Source: an uncultured Faecalibacterium sp. (GTDB lineage: Bacteria; Bacillota; Clostridia; Oscillospirales; Ruminococcaceae). Taken from it: a stretch of DNA of 34,071 nt. Both the position numbers and the translations under genes were made by a program. The stretch lies in contig CAKSWG010000021.1 of the NCBI GenBank assembly GCA_934511465.1, forward strand, positions 1 through 34,071, read 5' to 3'. A model generated the notes under the pieces. The model worked only from the letters and a program-made list of their open reading frames with translations. It searched no databases and was not told where the DNA came from. Below are positions 31,637 to 34,071 of this stretch, in pieces (position 1 is the first letter of the stretch; every line of letters starts with the position of its first letter).

Positions 31637-31675
31637 TTGAAACATACAACATTTGCACTGGAGCTTGTGGGCTGA
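31637..31675 (+). CDS. Possible 12-aa leader peptide before the RNHCP gene
   Basis: A TTG at 31637 follows AAGGAG (31625-31630) at 6 nt and opens a 12-codon frame (MKHTTFALELVG, stop TGA 31673-31675). Its end overlaps the first strand of the leader stems. It could be a regulatory leader peptide or chance. Confidence 0.3.
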   Translation: MKHTTFALELVG

Positions 31676-31713
31676 CCGGGAGGTCTGGCAAACACCACAA
31701 GCCACGCCTCCCG
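31663..31713 (+). promoter_or_regulatory. Pseudoknot-like leader before the RNHCP gene
   Basis: Two perfect helices interleave: GCTTGTGG (31663-31670) with CCACAAGC (31695-31702), and CGGGAGG (31677-31683) with CCTCCCG (31707-31713). The A-B-A'-B' order means either an H-type pseudoknot or two exclusive stems. It ends 37 bp before the ATG. I cannot assign a known riboswitch. Confidence 0.5.
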
Positions 31714-31750
31714 AGGATGAACAGACACAACTCTTCAGGAGGACACTACC

Positions 31751-32176
31751 ATGAATCGTGAAAACAAACGCAAGACCTTTGAAAAAGGTTACTATAAGAC
31801 CCACGCCTGCAACGATACCTTTACCTGCAAAGTCTGCGGACGGGTCTGCACCCCGCAAAATGCCGGGAGCGACCACCGCAACCATTGCCCCAACTGCCTG
31901 TCCAGCCTTCATGTGGACGAAGAACCCGGCGACCGTGCCTCCGACTGCGGCGGCATCATGGAGCCGGTGGCCGTCTGGGTACGCAAGGGCGGCGAGTGGG
32001 CCATCATCCACCGCTGCAAACGCTGCGGAAAACTCAGCTCCAACCGGGTGGCAGCAGACGACAACCCCATGAAGCTCATGAGCATTGCCATGAGGCCGCT
32101 TTGTGAGCCGCCATTTCCTTTGGACTATATTGAGGAAATGACCGCCTTGATGGGCGGCGATGGGCGGATGCGGTAA
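31751..32176 (+). CDS. RNHCP domain zinc-ribbon protein
   Basis: The 141-aa protein is recognised by the domain's name-giving motif HRNHCPNCLSSLHVD, with FTCKVCGR before it and IIHRCKRCGKLSSNRVAADDN after it. Together these give paired cysteines (C-x2-C ... C-x2-C ... C-x2-C) for one or two zinc sites. PGDRASDCGGIMEP is also typical. The function of the family is not established. GGAGG lies 7-8 nt before the ATG at 31751. A short in-frame-shifted ORF (31717-31761) overlaps the start. A terminator follows. Confidence 0.88.
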   Translation: MNRENKRKTFEKGYYKTHACNDTFTCKVCGRVCTPQNAGSDHRNHCPNCLSSLHVDEEPGDRASDCGGIMEPVAVWVRKGGEWAIIHRCKRCGKLSSNRVAADDNPMKLMSIAMRPLCEPPFPLDYIEEMTALMGGDGRMR

Positions 32177-32193
32177 GCCGCAGCCAAAAACGG

Positions 32194-32239
32194 AAAGGTC
32201 GCTGTGTCGGAGAAGTGCTCTGCGGCACAGCGGCCTTTT
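32194..32239 (+). terminator. Terminator after the RNHCP gene
   Basis: GGTCGCTGTG pairs with CACAGCGGCC (10 bp, one G-T) and is followed by TTTT (32236-32239). Confidence 0.8.
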
Positions 32240-32314
32240 GCAGCTTACCCTCTGATTTTTACAACTTGCGGCTCACAGCGCTGAACGAACAGATCCGGAA
32301 AGAAGGTACGAACA

Positions 32315-32488
32315 ATGGATAAAACGGATTGGATACGCTGCCCGAAGTGCGGCAGCAAAACACGCACCATGATCCGGGAGCATACGGTACTGGAAGATTT
32401 TCCGCTGTTCTGCCCCAAATGCAGGTATACCTGCGTGATCCGCTTCATGGATGGAAAATTGGAAGAAATTGTGCCGGAGAAGGCATGA
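32315..32488 (+). CDS. Cysteine-rich KTR domain protein
   Basis: This 57-aa protein has two CPKC knuckles, IRCPKCGSKTRTMIRE and FCPKCRYTC, with the K-T-R of the KTR family immediately after the first. These small zinc-ribbon proteins are common in Firmicutes, often on conjugative or accessory DNA. The function is unknown. AAGAAGG precedes the ATG. It is 30 nt upstream of the YoaP gene and likely co-transcribed. Confidence 0.85.
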   Translation: MDKTDWIRCPKCGSKTRTMIREHTVLEDFPLFCPKCRYTCVIRFMDGKLEEIVPEKA

Positions 32489-32518
32489 AAAAGTATAAAG
32501 ATAAGGGAGCGTGCTTCG

Positions 32519-33259
32519 ATGGACTATATCAGAGTTACCAAAGAAAACATCGACAAGGAACACATCTGTTGTGCCATGTCCGGCAAACAGAGCCTTGCCA
32601 AGAAGGAATGGCTCAAGCAGCGCTTTGAGGAGGGGCTTGTTTTTTACCGCAGTGCAGAGCGGGGCAAATGTTTTATCGAGTACATCCCAGCAGAAAACGC
32701 ATGGGTGCCCATTGATGCGGCAGGCTGGCTTTATATCAACTGTCTGTGGGTCTCCGGCTCCTTGAAAGGGCACGGCTATTCCAGTGAGTTGCTGGAAGAG
32801 TGCCTTCGGGATGCCAAGGCGCAGGGCAAAAACGGTGTTTGCATTCTGTGTGCCGAGGGGCGTAAACGGGAATTCCTCGCTGACCCCAAGTTTTTGACCC
32901 ATAAGGGCTTCAAGGTTTCGGACATCTCCGATTGCGGCATCAACCTCATGTATCTGCCCCTTGCAGAGAATGCCCAGCCGCCAAAATTCAAGGCCTGCGC
33001 CAAGCATCCCAAGGTGGAGGAAAACGGATTTGTCCTCTACTATACCGACCAGTGCCCCTACACCTATTATTGGGTGCCAAAGGTGCAGGAGGCTGCAAAG
33101 GAACATGGGATCCCGTTCAAAGCCATCCACATCACCGAGAAAGAGACGGCACAGAATGTGCCCGCACCGGTTACAACATACGCATTGTTCCGGGATGGGA
33201 AGTTTGTGACCCAGAGCATCCAGTCGGACAAGAAATTTTTGAAATTGGCAGCAGAATAA
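32519..33259 (+). CDS. YoaP-like GNAT acetyltransferase with thioredoxin-like C-terminus
   Basis: The 246-aa protein matches the YoaP family: the N-terminal IDKEHICCAM...KKEWLKQRFEEGLVFYRSAERGKCFIEY, and the GNAT acetyl-CoA region LYINCLWVSGSLKGHGYSSELLEECLRDAKAQG. The C-terminal YoaP domain (YYTDQCPYTYYWVPKVQEAAKEHGIPFKAIHI) is thioredoxin-like with a single cysteine in place of a CxxC pair. Length agrees with the family. The substrate is unknown. AAGGGAG lies before the ATG. Confidence 0.9.
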   Translation: MDYIRVTKENIDKEHICCAMSGKQSLAKKEWLKQRFEEGLVFYRSAERGKCFIEYIPAENAWVPIDAAGWLYINCLWVSGSLKGHGYSSELLEECLRDAKAQGKNGVCILCAEGRKREFLADPKFLTHKGFKVSDISDCGINLMYLPLAENAQPPKFKACAKHPKVEENGFVLYYTDQCPYTYYWVPKVQEAAKEHGIPFKAIHITEKETAQNVPAPVTTYALFRDGKFVTQSIQSDKKFLKLAAE

Positions 33260-33288
33260 TTGAATCAGGTAAGACGCCAGACGCTCAG

Positions 33289-33328
33289 ACGCAATGCAGC
33301 CCATAGAATGGGGGTGTGCTGCGTTTTT
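33289..33328 (+). terminator. Terminator after the YoaP gene
   Basis: An imperfect stem, ACGCA...TGCA/GTGCTGCGT, with an inner CCCAT/ATGGG hairpin is followed by TTTTT. Confidence 0.6.
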
Positions 33329-33347
33329 ATTTTGGAGAGGATTTTGT

Positions 33348-33557
33348 ATGGAAGAAATTGTTGTATATGTTCACGGAAAGGGCGGCCCGGCACAAGAGGC
33401 CGAGCATTATAAAGCACTATTCCCTGATTGTGAAGTAATTGGCTTTGACTATCGCTCACAAACTCCATGGGAAGCTACGGAGGAATTTCCCGGATTTTTT
33501 GCGGCAGTGCGGAAACGCTGTGAGAAGCTCACACTGGTGGCAAATAGCATCTGCTGA
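33348..33557 (+). pseudogene. Alpha/beta hydrolase, truncated at the nucleophile elbow
   Basis: The frame from ATG 33348 (GGAGAGG upstream) reads IVVYVHGKGGPAQEAEHYKALFP, the oxyanion-hole HGKGG segment of a small alpha/beta hydrolase family, and stops at LTLVANSIC. In intact proteins this is the nucleophile elbow (NSIG-type), so the catalytic Asp/His half is missing. The following 260 bp contain no continuation in any frame that I recognise. Confidence 0.6.
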
Positions 33558-33599
33558 TTTTCAAGATGAAGCAATTTGAGGCGTAATATGGTTGGCGGA

Positions 33600-33636
33600 C
33601 AAGTGAGCTACAGGCCATTGAGATGTAGCTCACTTG
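33600..33636. repeat. Perfect 13-bp inverted repeat
   Basis: CAAGTGAGCTACA (33600-33612) and TGTAGCTCACTTG (33624-33636) with an 11-bp loop. There is no T-run after it, so it is not a standard terminator. It may be a leftover end of a mobile element or a structural RNA. Confidence 0.55.
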
Positions 33637-33685
33637 GGGCTCAGATGTATCGCATCCCGATCCACAATAAAATACGACATAACGT

Positions 33686-33729
33686 AAAAGCGCAACTTCT
33701 ACTCTCGATGAATGGAAGATGCGCTTTTT
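33686..33729. terminator. Terminator before the antitoxin gene
   Basis: AAAAGCGC...ACTTC pairs with GAAG..GCGCTTTT (about 13 bp, one mismatch), A-rich left and T-rich right, so it can act in both directions. Confidence 0.7.
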
Positions 33730-33751
33730 ATGTTTGACAACAAGTTATAGA

Positions 33752-33798
33752 TTGACAAGAGAACGCATACACGATAAACTTTATATAGTATCATATAA
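33752..33798 (+). promoter_or_regulatory. Probable antitoxin promoter and dyad
   Basis: A perfect TTGACA (33752-33757) is 17 bp from TAAACT (33775-33780). Next to it TTATAT-AGTATC-ATATAA (33781-33798) is a perfect 6-bp dyad that could be an autoregulatory operator. Confidence 0.5.
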
Positions 33799-33817
33799 AT
33801 CAGAAGGAGGCCAAACC

Positions 33818-34006
33818 ATGAGTGTCAAATACACTACCCCTGCCCAACACAAGAGCAACCTCCGCAATGTGTACGGCACCTTTGCCATTGAGGGTATGAC
33901 CATCAGCAAAGATACACGCAGCAACCTTGACCGCATTGGCAACGGTCAGGCCAGCTATCAGCAAATCGTGAATGAACTGCGTGCAAAGTATGCGAAGAAG
34001 GACTGA
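33818..34006 (+). CDS. VbhA-type antitoxin (Fic inhibitor)
   Basis: The 62-aa protein has the Fic inhibition motif [S/T]-x3-E-[G/N] as TFAIEG at residues 21-26, and a C-terminal helix pair (DTRSNLDRIGNGQASYQQIVNELRAKY in two parts) typical of VbhA-like antitoxins. VbhA blocks the Fic AMP-transferase by placing the Glu in its ATP site. AAGGAGG is 7 nt before the ATG. The Fic gene starts 2 nt after its stop, the expected toxin-antitoxin order. Confidence 0.8.
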   Translation: MSVKYTTPAQHKSNLRNVYGTFAIEGMTISKDTRSNLDRIGNGQASYQQIVNELRAKYAKKD

Positions 34007-34008
34007 TT

Positions 34009-34071
34009 ATGTTCTCAAAGTATGATGTCTACACCACAGTGCAGTCCATGTACTGCTAGGGCAGCAATTCT
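34009..34071 (+). pseudogene. Fic toxin, 5' end with premature stop (runs off the window)
   Basis: The ATG at 34009 opens MFSKYDVYTTVQSMYC, matching the N-terminus of Fic proteins paired with VbhA antitoxins (commonly KYDVYTTEQSMYCYxxTNVL). TAG follows at 34057-34059 where a tyrosine codon is expected, and the frame continues GSNS to the window end. A single TAC/TAT to TAG change would explain it. Whether the rest of the gene is intact or restarts cannot be seen. Confidence 0.6.

Noticed and set aside
1..34071. CRISPR arrays, transposases, rRNA or a replication origin
   Set aside because: I saw no regularly spaced direct repeats, transposase motifs, rRNA sequence or DnaA-box clusters in this window.

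Overview
The window looks like a chromosomal segment of a GC-rich, low-sulfide-tolerant gut anaerobe of the Firmicutes, most likely Faecalibacterium or a close relative. This rests on the high GC content with strong AGGAGG-type ribosome binding sites, sigma-A promoters with 17-bp spacers, a SUF-only iron-sulfur system with SufU, an AGCS symporter, a YoaP acetyltransferase, and short palindromic repeats. The genus is an inference; no 16S gene is present.

Left part (1-9.6 kb): tRNA-Thr and tRNA-Tyr are followed by a decayed remnant of an aldehyde ferredoxin oxidoreductase. A structured leader with an intrinsic terminator (possible Moco/Tuco riboswitch) then precedes a pterin-cofactor operon: moeA, mobB, a molybdopterin-binding protein with a cysteine-rich tail, moaC, moaA, a MOSC-MogA fusion, and the molybdate importer modABC. 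The cluster covers the first cofactor step (MoaA, MoaC), adenylylation and metal insertion (MogA, MoeA) and metal supply. It contains no MPT synthase (moaD/moaE).

Middle (9.6-22 kb): a convergent LysR regulator; an argG-purA-pyrB operon whose three enzymes all consume aspartate; a PfkB kinase; a 308-bp palindromic element beside a pyruvate-kinase-like gene that lacks the C-terminal domain; a small FUSC/aromatic acid exporter-like membrane protein; a lipoprotein flavin reductase (FMN-bind plus FAD domain) divergent from a MerR regulator, with a textbook MerR-type promoter (19-bp spacer containing a dyad) between them; and an alanine/sodium symporter.

Right-middle (22-29.8 kb): the minus-strand suf operon, transcribed sufC-sufB-sufD-sufS-sufU; a MITE-like repeat; a MATE transporter whose leader carries an intrinsic terminator; and a divergent YfcE-like phosphodiesterase. 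A perfect 12-bp inverted repeat lies between the two divergent promoters.

Right end (29.8-34 kb): an accessory, partly decaying stretch. It holds a Y-family polymerase remnant, a small unknown protein, a flavodoxin remnant divergent from a TetR gene with its own operator, an RNHCP zinc-ribbon protein behind an unusual leader, a KTR cysteine-rich protein, YoaP, a truncated alpha/beta hydrolase, and a VbhA-type antitoxin followed by a Fic toxin start that hits a stop at codon 17. Two 141-153 bp copies of one palindromic repeat lie at 4.3 and 27.3 kb. I see no CRISPR array, insertion sequence transposase or rRNA.
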